Of a stretch of 64,000 bases of DNA, positions 27,620-36,467 are shown one piece after another. The notes under the pieces were generated by a model. That model did no database searches, was not told the origin of the DNA, and worked only from the letters and a program-made list of their open reading frames with translations. This stretch comes from Petrimonas sp. IBARAKI (GTDB taxonomy: Bacteria > Bacteroidota > Bacteroidia > Bacteroidales > Dysgonomonadaceae). Both the position numbers and the translations under genes were made by a program. Positions within the stretch are counted from its first letter, which is position 1; the number at the start of each line of letters is the position of its first letter. The stretch covers positions 496,001 to 560,000 of the forward strand of contig AP018040.2 of NCBI GenBank assembly GCA_002356435.2. Direction: 5' to 3'.

Positions 27620-27988
27620 TTTGATTCTACTTTTTTATGTGTTTTACTGACTGAATATACCCACGACATCGGGTGCAAAAATAGGCAATTTTTTTTATAC
27701 TGTCGTATTTCGTCGATAAAAATCTCAAAAAAATGTCATTTTCTCGCTAGATTGACCAAATCCCGTTACAAATATCGTTTTAATTAGCGTATTTGAATTC
27801 ACCTCAAATGTACAAATTAGACGGCAAAATCGGCGTTTTGTTTAGCTAATAAATATCAAAATGCAAGCTTGTTTTTGGTTTTAACATTAAATAGACGTAA
27901 AATGGGCTGGTAAACGATTAATATATTTCAATTTTAACGTTTCGTTAGGAATATTTTGAATCAAGCCGTTACGGGCGATGCCGCATTA
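27620..27988. other. AT-rich gap between tonB and hpt
   Basis: These 369 bases hold no gene that I can support. They are very AT-rich. The only recognisable element is the likely tonB -7 box at 27676-27683. Nothing resembling a terminator for hpt was found. Confidence 0.5.
27676..27683 (-). promoter_or_regulatory. -7 promoter element for tonB
   Basis: TATTTTTG on the minus strand fits TAnnTTTG and lies about 57 bases before the ATG. No clear -33 TTTG was seen. Confidence 0.45.
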
Positions 27989-28528
27989 TCAGGGCCTGAT
28001 CTTGTAAATGTCCTTTAAGTTTCTTCCGTAACCGTCGTAGTCCAGGCCATAGCCCACGATAAAATCGTTGGGGATTTCCAGTGCTACGTAATCGAGTTGT
28101 ATCTCCTGTTTCAGCGCGTCCGGCTTCAGTAGCAGGGTGGCAATCTTTATCTCTTTGGGGTTGAGCTTGTTGAGCTCTTCTTTGAGCGCCACCATCGTAT
28201 TTCCCGAATCCACGATGTCTTCCACAATCACAACCGTACGGTTCTCGATGCTTTCGTTCAAACCCAGCACTTCCTGTACTTTATTGGTGGTGGTTGTTCC
28301 CTGATAGGAAGCCAATCGTACAAAAGTTATCTCGCAGGGGACGCTCACTTCTTTCATCAGCTCTCCGGCAAACATAAAAGCGCCGTTGAGTACGGCAATA
28401 AAAACAGGGTTTTTATCGCGTAGATCACGGTCCATTTTTTCTGCAATCCGATTGATAGCGGCTTGAATCTGCTCGAATTCGATGAATTTTTCAAACTGCT
28501 TGTCCTTGATGGTTACTATTTCATTCAT
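27989..28528 (-). CDS. hpt: Hypoxanthine phosphoribosyltransferase
   Basis: This 179-residue purine-salvage enzyme converts hypoxanthine or guanine plus PRPP to IMP or GMP. The PRPP-binding motif VVIVEDIVDSGNTM is at 99-112, AVLNGAFMFAGEL near 45, and IPNDFIVGYGLDYDG near the C-terminus. The size is normal. It stands alone between intergenic gaps. Confidence 0.95.
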   Translation of the reverse strand: MNEIVTIKDKQFEKFIEFEQIQAAINRIAEKMDRDLRDKNPVFIAVLNGAFMFAGELMKEVSVPCEITFVRLASYQGTTTTNKVQEVLGLNESIENRTVVIVEDIVDSGNTMVALKEELNKLNPKEIKIATLLLKPDALKQEIQLDYVALEIPNDFIVGYGLDYDGYGRNLKDIYKIRP

Positions 28529-28549
28529 GTGTTGTGGATTTTAAAACCA

Positions 28550-28557
28550 CAAAAGTA
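28550..28557 (-). promoter_or_regulatory. -7 promoter element for hpt
   Basis: TACTTTTG on the minus strand, 21 bases before the ATG at 28528. Confidence 0.55.
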
Positions 28558-28689
28558 GCGCTTTTTTTCTTTTTCTGTAACAAAATCCAACACTTTCTGT
28601 AATTCGGCCTGAGTTCCGGGGGCGGACAACCTGGATGTCCCAGCAGAACAATAAAATTGAACATTCTTCCAAAATTGACGAAAAATTGT

Positions 28690-28697
28690 TAAGTTTG
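28690..28697 (+). promoter_or_regulatory. -7 promoter element for the DUF4369 protein
   Basis: TAAGTTTG matches TAnnTTTG and lies 29 bases before the ATG at 28727. Confidence 0.5.
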
Positions 28698-28726
28698 CGC
28701 CCTGAAATTCTTACGCAATTTTTGAT

Positions 28727-29887
28727 ATGAAAAAATACGTTTCTTTGTTACCCGCAGTGTTGTTAACAGCTGCTGTCCTGCTGTCCTGTCAGTCGGAGAA
28801 AACCTTTGAGGTAAAAGGAGAACTCTCTGCTGCCGGCGATCAGACCTTATACCTGGAGCACCGTGGCCTGGGTGGTGTTGAACTGCTCGATTCGGTTAAG
28901 CTGAAAGAAAACGGGAAGTTTGCCTTTAAAGAAAAGGCCCCCGTAAATCCCGAATTTTACCAGTTGAGGGTAGGGAGCCAGGTGGCTGTTTTTGCCATCG
29001 ACTCGATAGAGACTTTGCAGGTCAGGGGCGATGCGAAAGACCTGGCGAGTACGTTGTCCATCGAAAACTCGCCCGTGAACGAGCAGATCAGGCAGATCGA
29101 TTCCCAGACCCGTCAAGTCAACATCCGGATCAGTGAAGCGGAAAAAAAACATACAGCCAAGACTATTGACGACGTGGCTTACCTGGCCGAGCTCGACTCC
29201 GTCCTGACAGAGTACAAGGCGGAAATCACCAAACTGATACTGGGCAATCCTTCGGGTGCGGCGGCATACTATGCGGTTTTTCAGAAGGTGGACGGCTACC
29301 TGATTTTTGATCCTTACAACAAGCAGGATTACGCCATGTTTGGAGCGGTGGCCACGTCGTGGGACCGGTACTATCCCGGCACCCCCCGATCGAAGCACCT
29401 GTACGACTTCACGATGAATGCCCTGAAAACAAGGAAACAGCAGGAACAACAGGCTGCCCTGCTCGAGAATGTTCCGGTTGTTTCCGGGTTATCGCTGCCG
29501 GATATCGTTCTGACGGAAGTTAACGGGGAAAAAATAACCCTCTCCTCGCAAAAGGGAAAAGTGGTTGTACTGGACTTCACCGTGTATAAATCGGACTTCT
29601 CCCCTGCTCACAACATGGAGTTGAACAAAATCTATTCGCAGCACAAGGCTAAAGGGTTGGAAATCTATCAGATATCTTTCGATTCAGACGAGCATTTCTG
29701 GAAGAATGCGGCGAGCAACCTGCCCTGGATTACCGTTCGTGATCCGCAAAACGTATATTCCCGCCTGCTCTCCACGTATAATGTCCGCGATATACCTACG
29801 GCATTTGTTATCAACAGGGATGGTGATGTGGTGGCACGTGTTGAAAATTACGCAACCCTTCCCGGCGAAGTGGGGAAAGTATTGTAA
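28727..29887 (+). CDS. DUF4369 / thioredoxin-like lipoprotein lacking the CXXC motif
   Basis: This 386-residue protein has a lipoprotein signal (AAVLLSCQ), an N-terminal DUF4369 beta-rich domain (about 25-120), a helical linker, and a C-terminal AhpC/TSA-TlpA-like thioredoxin fold (about 245-386). The position of the redox WCxxC is occupied by VYKSDFSPAHN, with no cysteine, while the rest of the fold (KGKVVVLDFT, DIPTAFVINRDGDV) is kept. It is therefore probably not a thiol oxidoreductase. Many Bacteroidetes DUF4369 proteins keep CxxC, so this is a degenerate member. Confidence 0.85.
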   Translation: MKKYVSLLPAVLLTAAVLLSCQSEKTFEVKGELSAAGDQTLYLEHRGLGGVELLDSVKLKENGKFAFKEKAPVNPEFYQLRVGSQVAVFAIDSIETLQVRGDAKDLASTLSIENSPVNEQIRQIDSQTRQVNIRISEAEKKHTAKTIDDVAYLAELDSVLTEYKAEITKLILGNPSGAAAYYAVFQKVDGYLIFDPYNKQDYAMFGAVATSWDRYYPGTPRSKHLYDFTMNALKTRKQQEQQAALLENVPVVSGLSLPDIVLTEVNGEKITLSSQKGKVVVLDFTVYKSDFSPAHNMELNKIYSQHKAKGLEIYQISFDSDEHFWKNAASNLPWITVRDPQNVYSRLLSTYNVRDIPTAFVINRDGDVVARVENYATLPGEVGKVL

Positions 29888-29925
29888 AATTTGGCAAAAA
29901 GTTTTTTTAATTTCGGAGAAAGGAG

Positions 29926-29933
29926 TATCTTTG
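29926..29933 (+). promoter_or_regulatory. -7 promoter element for the greA leader
   Basis: TATCTTTG lies 113 bases before the greA ATG and only about 28 bases before a strong terminator hairpin. Transcripts would start near 29940. Confidence 0.6.
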
Positions 29934-29960
29934 CAGTAAACGTAAAAGATTGAATAAAGG

Positions 29961-29998
29961 GGATTCCGGTCTGTAAAGCAGCCGGAATTCTTTTTCTT
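29961..29998 (+). terminator. Intrinsic terminator inside the greA 5' leader
   Basis: GGATTCCGG and CCGGAATTC pair (one G-T pair), extended by CTG/CAG after a one-base bulge, with a five-base loop. A TTTTTCTTTA tract follows at once. It lies between the greA promoter and greA, so it can end transcription early and leave a short RNA of about 55-60 nt. Confidence 0.75.
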
Positions 29999-30045
29999 TA
30001 ATCTATATCTGTGTCAAACATTTAAAAAATAGGAGAGTTAAAAAA

Positions 30046-30516
30046 ATGGCAATTACTTATATGACCGAAGAAGGTCTTCGAAAGCTGAAAGAGGAACTTG
30101 TGCATATGGAATCCGTACAAAGGCCGGAGATTTCGCGTCAGATTGCTGAAGCACGGGACAAGGGCGATTTATCGGAAAATGCGGAATACGATGCCGCCAA
30201 AGAAGCCCAGGGATTACTGGAGGGAAAAATCGCACAGCTGAAAGGGCTGATTGCCACTGCCCGTATTATTGATGAGAGTGCTATCAGCACCGATGAGATT
30301 CAGATCATGAACAAGGTGACCATCAAGAACCTGAAAACGAAAAAAGACATGACCTATATGCTGGTGTCGGAAAGCGAAGCAGACCTGAAAAGCGGCAAGA
30401 TCGCTGTGAATACGCCCATTGCACAAGGCCTGCTGGGTAAAAAGGTAGGAGATAAGGTAGATATCCAGGTGCCGTCGGGTACGCTGAGTTTTGAAGTGTT
30501 GGATATTTCGATTTAA
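30046..30516 (+). CDS. greA: Transcription elongation factor GreA
   Basis: This 156-residue factor rescues backtracked RNA polymerase by stimulating transcript cleavage. The N-terminal coiled coil (about 1-75) contains the acidic tip in ARDKGDLSENAEYDAAKE. The C-terminal FKBP-like domain ends in GTLSFEVLDI. The gene is co-transcribed with the HIT gene, which starts four bases after its stop. It is preceded by a leader with a terminator, possibly a feedback device. Confidence 0.97.
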   Translation: MAITYMTEEGLRKLKEELVHMESVQRPEISRQIAEARDKGDLSENAEYDAAKEAQGLLEGKIAQLKGLIATARIIDESAISTDEIQIMNKVTIKNLKTKKDMTYMLVSESEADLKSGKIAVNTPIAQGLLGKKVGDKVDIQVPSGTLSFEVLDISI

Positions 30517-30520
30517 TCAT

Positions 30521-30916
30521 ATGGCAACTATTTTCAGCAGGATCATAGCGGGAGAGATTCCCTCATACAAGATAGCCGAGGACGACCGTTTTTTCGCTTT
30601 TCTGGATATCAATCCCATGGCGAAGGGGCATACATTGGTGGTGCCGAAACAGGAGATAGATTATATTTTTGACCTGGACGACAGCCTGTTGGCGGGAATG
30701 GCCCTTTTTGCCAAAAAAGTGGCTGCAGCTATCCAGGCGGTGATCCCTTGCAGCCGCGTGGGGATGATGGTTATCGGGCTGGAGGTCCCGCATGCGCACA
30801 TACACCTGATCCCCATTCAGAAGGAGGGAGACATGAGCCTGGCCAATCCGCGGATCCGGCTTTCGAAAGAAGAGTTTGCGGAGATTGCCGAAAAAATAAG
30901 CAGCCGGATTAACTGA
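30521..30916 (+). CDS. HIT-family hydrolase
   Basis: This 131-residue histidine-triad protein of the HINT class begins at the ATG at 30521. An earlier in-frame ATG lies inside greA and is rejected. The triad HAHIHLIPI is at 91-99 (His 91, 93, 95). Family members hydrolyse nucleoside phosphoramidates and related adenylated substrates. The four-base gap from greA implies coupled translation. Confidence 0.94.
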   Translation: MATIFSRIIAGEIPSYKIAEDDRFFAFLDINPMAKGHTLVVPKQEIDYIFDLDDSLLAGMALFAKKVAAAIQAVIPCSRVGMMVIGLEVPHAHIHLIPIQKEGDMSLANPRIRLSKEEFAEIAEKISSRIN

Positions 30917-30934
30917 TTCCCCGCCCCGTCGGCC

Positions 30935-31888
30935 TTATATCTTCCTAATCCTTACTCCCCTCACGAAGTGGTGCTCGCTCTTTTCCAATATCAGGTCGGC
31001 ACGGAAACGGGTGGGGAGAATGTTTTGCTCCAGGTTGGGCAGGTTTATCTCCTCCCACACTTCGTTGGCAAACTTCATCAACTCTTCTTCCCGGTACGAG
31101 GCATATTGATGAAAATAGGATTCGGGATTGGTAAATGCTGTTTTTTGTAGTGTCTTGAACCGTTCGAGGTACCATTGCCGGATATCTTTTTCAGCCGCAT
31201 CCACATAAATGGAGAAATCAAAAAAATCGGAGACGAACAGCCGCCTTCGGGGTTTCTTATTGAGAGATACCTGCAAGACGTTGATGCCTTCCACGATCAG
31301 GATATCGGGCTTACCGATCTGCTGAATCTCGTTGGGAATAATATCGTAATACAGGTGCGAATAGACGGGAGCTTCCAGCGTTTCCCTTCCCGACTTCACC
31401 CCGGCCAGAAAAGCAAGGAGGTTTTTAGCATCGTAACTTTCGGGGAATCCCTTTTTGTTTAAAATCCCCCGCTTCTCAAGTTCCGCGTTCGGGTATAGGA
31501 ACCCGTCGGTGGTGATCAACTCTACTTTCGGTTTTTCGGGGAGCATCGACAGGAGTTTCTGTAGCACCCGGGCGGTGGTGCTTTTGCCCACGGCCACGCT
31601 TCCCGCTATGCCGATGATGTAGGGAATGGTCTGGCTCGAATTCCTGAAAAACTCTTCCCGTTCGTGGTGCAGGTTCCGGTAATGCGTGATGTGGATTTGC
31701 AGCAACCGGATAAGCGGGATATAGATCTCTTCCACTTCCTCCACGGTAAGCGGTTCGTTCAGTGCCTGCAACTGTGTCAGGTCGATACCCGCAATCGGGA
31801 ACTCGGGGTGGTCTTCAAGCATGCTCCATTCCTGGCGTGTAAAGCTCCGGAACGGCGAGTAAGTCACTTCGTAAGGTTTAAAAATCAT
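30935..31888 (-). CDS. coaA: Type I pantothenate kinase
   Basis: This enzyme phosphorylates pantothenate in the first committed step of coenzyme A synthesis. Starting at the ATG at 31888 gives 317 residues. An earlier ATG at 31912 lies on the -7 box and is excluded. The P-loop GSVAVGKS is at 96-103. SPFRSFTRQEW near the N-terminus and ILIVEGINVLQ near residue 200 are family signatures. It is the bacterial type I (CoaA) kind. Confidence 0.95.
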   Translation of the reverse strand: MIFKPYEVTYSPFRSFTRQEWSMLEDHPEFPIAGIDLTQLQALNEPLTVEEVEEIYIPLIRLLQIHITHYRNLHHEREEFFRNSSQTIPYIIGIAGSVAVGKSTTARVLQKLLSMLPEKPKVELITTDGFLYPNAELEKRGILNKKGFPESYDAKNLLAFLAGVKSGRETLEAPVYSHLYYDIIPNEIQQIGKPDILIVEGINVLQVSLNKKPRRRLFVSDFFDFSIYVDAAEKDIRQWYLERFKTLQKTAFTNPESYFHQYASYREEELMKFANEVWEEINLPNLEQNILPTRFRADLILEKSEHHFVRGVRIRKI

Positions 31889-31909
31889 AAGGATGCCATT
31901 TTCTCGTTG

Positions 31910-31917
31910 CAAAGATA
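31910..31917 (-). promoter_or_regulatory. -7 promoter element for coaA
   Basis: TATCTTTG on the minus strand, 21 bases before the ATG at 31888. Its place rules out the longer coaA reading. Confidence 0.6.
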
Positions 31918-32038
31918 AGACGGTTTTCTTTTACGGGCATTTTTTTGCCTAAAAAATCCGGATGTAGTTTTTTGTGTGCTGTTTAAACTTTATTCGGTTT
32001 CAATTGTCTTTAACCTATAACTAAAACCAAACATGATT

Positions 32039-32602
32039 ATGAAAAAGTTTTTCTTTACCTTAGCATTGACCGTAGCCTCCCTAACACTGTTTGCGCAGAA
32101 CTTCGATGTTTTCGTTACCCACATGAACGAATACACAAGGCGTTACGGCAACACCGAAATCGCCGGCCTGTACAACAATTACTACGGTGTTCCGGAATCC
32201 ACGCTGAACCTGTATTACAGCGATTTTGGGAACAATTGGGGGAATGTGGCTTTGGGCCTTGAATTGAGCGGGATCTTCGGTATCCCGATGCCCGATGTTT
32301 TTGGCATTTACCGCGAAGGGGTTTCCAACGGACAAGGCTGGGGAGTGATGGCCAAACGATACGGCATCAAACCCGGGTCGGCCGCGTTCCACAGGATGAA
32401 GAACACCCTGGGTAAATCGCACCGCGATTGGGGCGGTATATTTGGGGACTACGGTAAAACCAAAAATCCACGGGTTGCCGGAAGAGGGGGATATATTTTT
32501 GATACGGGTGTGGTGAAATCCAAAGGCGGAAAGGCAGATAAGCGGTTCGAAAAACAGGTCAGGAAGATGAATAAAAACAACAATAAGAGGGGAAAAAGAT
32601 AA
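32039..32602 (+). CDS. Secreted basic protein of unknown function
   Basis: From the ATG at 32039 this is a 187-residue protein with a signal peptide cleaved after LTLFAQ. The mature part is rich in Tyr, Gly and Asn (LYNNYYGVPESTLNLYY) and ends in a very basic tail (KQVRKMNKNNNKRGKR). I do not recognise the family. It could be a periplasmic or surface protein, and the Lys/Arg tail may bind nucleic acid or lipid A. It is flanked by unrelated genes. Confidence 0.7.
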   Translation: MKKFFFTLALTVASLTLFAQNFDVFVTHMNEYTRRYGNTEIAGLYNNYYGVPESTLNLYYSDFGNNWGNVALGLELSGIFGIPMPDVFGIYREGVSNGQGWGVMAKRYGIKPGSAAFHRMKNTLGKSHRDWGGIFGDYGKTKNPRVAGRGGYIFDTGVVKSKGGKADKRFEKQVRKMNKNNNKRGKR

Positions 32603-32634
32603 TAATCCTTTCCCCCCCTGCGTTGTTTTCGTGA

Positions 32635-34524
32635 TTACAGAAGCTCCACGCTTCTTTTGATGAAGTTGCTCAAGGCTTCCCCCCTGAGCATCCCGTTGGA
32701 GAGCAGCGCCAGGTCGATAACCTGTTTCAGTCTGGCGTTTTCCGACGCAAATGCCGTTGTCTCTTCCTTCGATTTATCTTTGACCTCACCGAGAAGTTGT
32801 TTGGCAATCGGATGGTCCATGTTTACAATTACCTGGAACATGTCGGGCATCTCTCCGTAGAAAGCCATCCCCGGCTGCATGGCCGACATCTCCTTCATCC
32901 TTCGTGAAAATTCGTTTTGGGTGATCTGAATCGGCCGTGTGGTTTCGCCCAGCGATTTGAAGTCGACGTTGAACTCTGTCTTGTCGATGTTGGGAAGCAG
33001 TGATTGGATGGCTTCCGTCAGGTTCTCCTTCTCCTTGTCGGACAATTCCACGGAGGTTTTTTCGTCTTTCTCGATGATGTGCTCCACCGTGTCGCTGTCA
33101 ACGCGTACGAAACGGGTTTTCTCCAGCTTCTGTTCGAGAAGTCCCAGCCAATGCACATCCAGCTGCCCGTCCATCATCAGCACGTCGTACCCTTTCCCTT
33201 TGGCGGCATCGATAAAGGTGTACTGGTCTTCCTTGTTGTTGGCATACAGGTACACCAGGGTGCTGTTCTTGTCGGTCTGGCTGCTTTCGGTAAGGGCCTT
33301 GTACTCGTCCAGCGTGAAGTACTTGTTGTCGGTGTTCTTGAGCAGTGCAAACTTGGAAGCCCTGTCGTAAAAACGCTCTTCGGTAAGCATGCCGTATTCA
33401 ACGAAAATTTTCAGGCTATCCCATTTCTCTTCGAGCTGCGTACGTTCCTTTTTGAAAATCTCCTCCAGCTTGTCGGCCACCTTCTTGGTGATGTGGTTCG
33501 AGATCTTTTTCACGTTGTTATCGCTTTGCAGGTATGAGCGCGACACGTTGAGCGGGATATCGGGCGAGTCGAGGACACCGTGAAGCAACGTCAGAAACTC
33601 GGGGACAATCCCTTCCACCGAATCGGTCACGAAAACCTGGTTGCTGTATAGCTGTATCTTGTTCCGTTGCAACTCTATGTTGCTTTTGACCTTCGGAAAA
33701 TAAAGGATTCCCGTGAGGTTAAACGGATAATCCACGTTCAGGTGGATCCAGAAGAGCGGTTCGTCCATGCTCATCGGATAGAGCTTGCGGTAAAAATCGC
33801 GGTAATCCTCGTCTTTTAAACCAACAGGTTTTTGTTTCCAGAGCGGATTCACATCGTTGATAACGTTATCTTCTTCGGTATCCACGTACTTTCCGTCTTT
33901 CCACTCCTGTTTCTTCCCAAAAACGATAGGAACCGGTAAAAACTTACAGTACTTGTCCAGCAACGATTCAATCTTGCTCTTTTCCAGGAACGCCTCGTTC
34001 TCTTCGTCAATGTAGAGTATAATGTCCGTGCCGCGGCCGGTTTTGTCCGCCTCCTCCATCTTGTAGGCCGGATCGCCTTCGCACGACCATTTCACCGCAG
34101 GTTCCTCCTTGTAGGATTTGGTGACGATCTCCACCTTCTTAGACACCATGAACGAGGAATAAAAACCCAGCCCGAAATGCCCGATAATGGCATTGGCATT
34201 GTCCTTGTACTGATCGAGGAAATCGTTGGCCGAGGAAAGCGCTATCTGGTTGATGTACTTGTCCACTTCGTCAGCCGTCATTCCGATCCCGCGATCGGAG
34301 ATGGTCAGCGTTTTGGTATCCTTATCGATAACTATCCTGACGGATAAATCGCCCGGGTCACCTTTGAATTCTCCTACATCCGACAATGTTTTCAGCTTTT
34401 GCGTAGCATCCACTGCGTTGGAGATAACTTCACGAAGAAAAATTTCGTGGTCACTGTAAAGAAATTTCTTGATGATGGGGAAAATATTTCCGGTTGTTAC
34501 CCCAATTTGTCCTTCTTTTATCAT
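32635..34524 (-). CDS. htpG: Chaperone HtpG (Hsp90)
   Basis: This 629-residue Hsp90 has the N-terminal GHKL ATPase with FLREVISNAVDA, DRGIGMTADEVD and IGHFGLGFYSSF. The middle domain carries the catalytic Arg region (LNVSRSYLQSD) and a C-terminal dimerisation domain follows. The length is usual for Bacteroidetes. It is a stand-alone gene. Confidence 0.97.
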   Translation of the reverse strand: MIKEGQIGVTTGNIFPIIKKFLYSDHEIFLREVISNAVDATQKLKTLSDVGEFKGDPGDLSVRIVIDKDTKTLTISDRGIGMTADEVDKYINQIALSSANDFLDQYKDNANAIIGHFGLGFYSSFMVSKKVEIVTKSYKEEPAVKWSCEGDPAYKMEEADKTGRGTDIILYIDEENEAFLEKSKIESLLDKYCKFLPVPIVFGKKQEWKDGKYVDTEEDNVINDVNPLWKQKPVGLKDEDYRDFYRKLYPMSMDEPLFWIHLNVDYPFNLTGILYFPKVKSNIELQRNKIQLYSNQVFVTDSVEGIVPEFLTLLHGVLDSPDIPLNVSRSYLQSDNNVKKISNHITKKVADKLEEIFKKERTQLEEKWDSLKIFVEYGMLTEERFYDRASKFALLKNTDNKYFTLDEYKALTESSQTDKNSTLVYLYANNKEDQYTFIDAAKGKGYDVLMMDGQLDVHWLGLLEQKLEKTRFVRVDSDTVEHIIEKDEKTSVELSDKEKENLTEAIQSLLPNIDKTEFNVDFKSLGETTRPIQITQNEFSRRMKEMSAMQPGMAFYGEMPDMFQVIVNMDHPIAKQLLGEVKDKSKEETTAFASENARLKQVIDLALLSNGMLRGEALSNFIKRSVELL

Positions 34525-34878
34525 ACTATAATACTATATGGTGTTAATTTTAATCTTTCAAATTATTTGCAAATAGTATGCCATAAAAATGCCGGCTAAC
34601 CTGCCTTAATCCGGCTTATTTAGACGTGATCTAAAATCACCGTTCCGCTGGAAATATTGCGTTTTTAGATTATCCAAATCACGATATAAATATTATTTAT
34701 CGATCATGTGTGGAGAAAATCCCCACATGAAATATGTGTAACGTGCTGAATAACAAATCGCAAAATGATTTGGGCTGATTTGTTAACACTAATTAATTGT
34801 TTTTGAAATAAAAAAATGTTCACGGAGTAAATTATGTTATTATATTTGCAAAAGACAACACAATCAAAAATTAAAGCT
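34525..34878. other. Gap between htpG and the ECF sigma gene
   Basis: This gap holds no gene. Two features are visible. An imperfect hairpin, CATGTGTGG (34705-34713) with CCCCACATG (34721-34729), pairs at eight of nine positions. A -7 box at 34841-34848 drives the sigma factor. The rest is AT-rich with no coding signal. Confidence 0.5.
34841..34848 (+). promoter_or_regulatory. -7 promoter element for the sigma factor
   Basis: TATATTTG, 30 bases upstream of the ATG at 34879. It also rules out an upstream in-frame ATG at 34834, which would lie before the transcription start. Confidence 0.55.
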
Positions 34879-35397
34879 ATGAAGTCAAAAAGTTCTTTCG
34901 AAAACAGATTGCTGGGCTTGCAGGATAATATGTTTAACTTCGCATTAACTTTAACAGCAGATCGGGAAGATGCAAAAGATCTTTTGCAGGAAACAACTCT
35001 CCGGGTTTTGGACAACCGGGAAAAGTATTACGAGAACGTCAATTTTAAAGGATGGGTTTTCACCATCATGCACAATATATTTGTGAATAACTACCGCAAA
35101 ATTGTCAGAAGCCAGACAATTATCGACAAAACAGAGAATTTGTATCATTTGAACCTGCCGCAAGATTCCGGGTTCAATACTCCCGACGGAGCCTACACCA
35201 TCAAGGAGATCAACAAGGCCATTGCCAGCTTCACCGATGAATACAAAGTTCCCTTCTCCATGCACGTTTCCGGATATAAGTACGAAGAAATTGCGCAACA
35301 CCTGGGGCTTCCCATCGGCACGGTTAAAAGCCGGATCTTTTTCGCCCGCAAACGCTTGCAGGAGATGCTGAAGGATTTTCGGTTCTATACGGAATAA
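34879..35397 (+). CDS. ECF-type RNA polymerase sigma factor
   Basis: This 172-residue sigma-70 family protein has region 2 (NLQDNMFNFALTLTADREDAKDLLQE and the core-binding GWVFTIMHNIFVNNYRK) and region 4 (YKYEEIAQHLGLPIGTVKSRIFFARKRLQ). There is no anti-sigma gene beside it, so control is elsewhere or by the leader. An upstream reading is rejected because the -7 box lies within it. A strong symmetric terminator follows the gene. Confidence 0.93.
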   Translation: MKSKSSFENRLLGLQDNMFNFALTLTADREDAKDLLQETTLRVLDNREKYYENVNFKGWVFTIMHNIFVNNYRKIVRSQTIIDKTENLYHLNLPQDSGFNTPDGAYTIKEINKAIASFTDEYKVPFSMHVSGYKYEEIAQHLGLPIGTVKSRIFFARKRLQEMLKDFRFYTE

Positions 35398-35412
35398 AAC
35401 GAAACTCGTATA

Positions 35413-35451
35413 AAAAAACCCCTTTGGCCATTTGAACCAAAGGGGTTTTTT
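35413..35451. terminator. Symmetric intrinsic terminator after the sigma factor
   Basis: AAAAAACCCCTTTGG and CCAAAGGGGTTTTTT form a 15-bp perfect stem around a nine-base loop. It works in either direction. Confidence 0.92.
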
Positions 35452-35508
35452 GTTGTTATAGGTACCTGTACGGCTTTGTGCCCTCCTTACTCATAAAACT
35501 AGTTGTTA

Positions 35509-36444
35509 ATGGAAGTTGTTTGGTTATTGGTTTCACTCGTCATACTTTATTTCGGAGCTGAATGGCTCGTGTCAGGTGCATCGTCCTTTGCTGCCCGGTT
35601 GGGTGTCAGCCCGTTGATTATCGGGCTGACCATTGTTTCCATGGGGACGAGCGCTCCCGAGCTGGTGGTTAGCGTAAAAGCCGCGATGAACGGGCAAAGC
35701 GCCCTGTCGATTGGAAATGTACTGGGTTCCAACCTGTTTAATGTCGGAATCATTTTGGGCATTTCTGCGCTTATCTATCCGCTGTCCATTAAAAGGCAGC
35801 TGTTGAAGTTCGACGCCCCGGTGATGGTGCTCACATCGGTACTGTTCTTCGTGTTGTTCCTCGACGGAAAAATTTCCTATCCCGAAGCCTTGATCTTCGT
35901 ATTCCTCTTTTTGGCCTACATGGCCTATCTTTTTGTCACTTCGCTTAAAAATAAACATTCTGCCGGCGAGGGAGAGGAGATTATCAAGCAATACAAGCAT
36001 TGGGCGATCGACGTACTGTTGATTGGGATAGGCCTTGCGGGACTGGTCTACGGTTCAAACCTGTTGGTAGACAATGCCATTATCATCGCCCAGAAATTAG
36101 GTATGTCGGAAGCATTGATCGGGCTGACCATTGTCGCTGCCGGCACCAGTATGCCGGAGCTGGCCACGTCTGTAGTGGCCGCCCTGAAAAAACGTTCCGA
36201 TATTGCTATCGGGAACGTGGTGGGGTCCAATATCTTCAATCTCCTATTGATTTTGGGTGTTGCCGGCGTTATTTATCCGATCGAGACCCCCGACATCAAC
36301 ATTATGGACAGCCTGTTCGTTGTCGGCATCAGCGCGCTGCTGTGGTTTTTCATGAAGATAGGTACCCGCGTAAGGCGCTGGCAGGGAACTATTTTCCTGG
36401 GCGTTTACCTGGCCTATTTCCTGATTAAGTTTACTACGCTGTAG
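35509..36444 (+). CDS. Ca2+/Na+ antiporter (CaCA family)
   Basis: From the ATG at 35509 this is a 311-residue membrane protein with about ten helices. A TTG at 35503 is an alternative. The two inverted alpha repeats are clear: SPLIIGLTIVSMGTSAPE and EALIGLTIVAAGTSMPE, each with a conserved Glu for ion binding. It is a YrbG-type exchanger. It is followed 23 bases later by the MltF-like gene. Confidence 0.93.
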   Translation: MEVVWLLVSLVILYFGAEWLVSGASSFAARLGVSPLIIGLTIVSMGTSAPELVVSVKAAMNGQSALSIGNVLGSNLFNVGIILGISALIYPLSIKRQLLKFDAPVMVLTSVLFFVLFLDGKISYPEALIFVFLFLAYMAYLFVTSLKNKHSAGEGEEIIKQYKHWAIDVLLIGIGLAGLVYGSNLLVDNAIIIAQKLGMSEALIGLTIVAAGTSMPELATSVVAALKKRSDIAIGNVVGSNIFNLLLILGVAGVIYPIETPDINIMDSLFVVGISALLWFFMKIGTRVRRWQGTIFLGVYLAYFLIKFTTL

Positions 36445-36467
36445 CGGATTCAATACCACTGACGGAT

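Noticed and set aside
34704-35015. ORF on the minus strand across the sigma-factor start
   Set aside because: It overlaps the promoter and coding start of an obvious ECF sigma factor.
35413-35451. Possible CRISPR-like palindrome
   Set aside because: Single copy with a T-run and A-run, so a terminator. No spaced repeats were found anywhere in the window.
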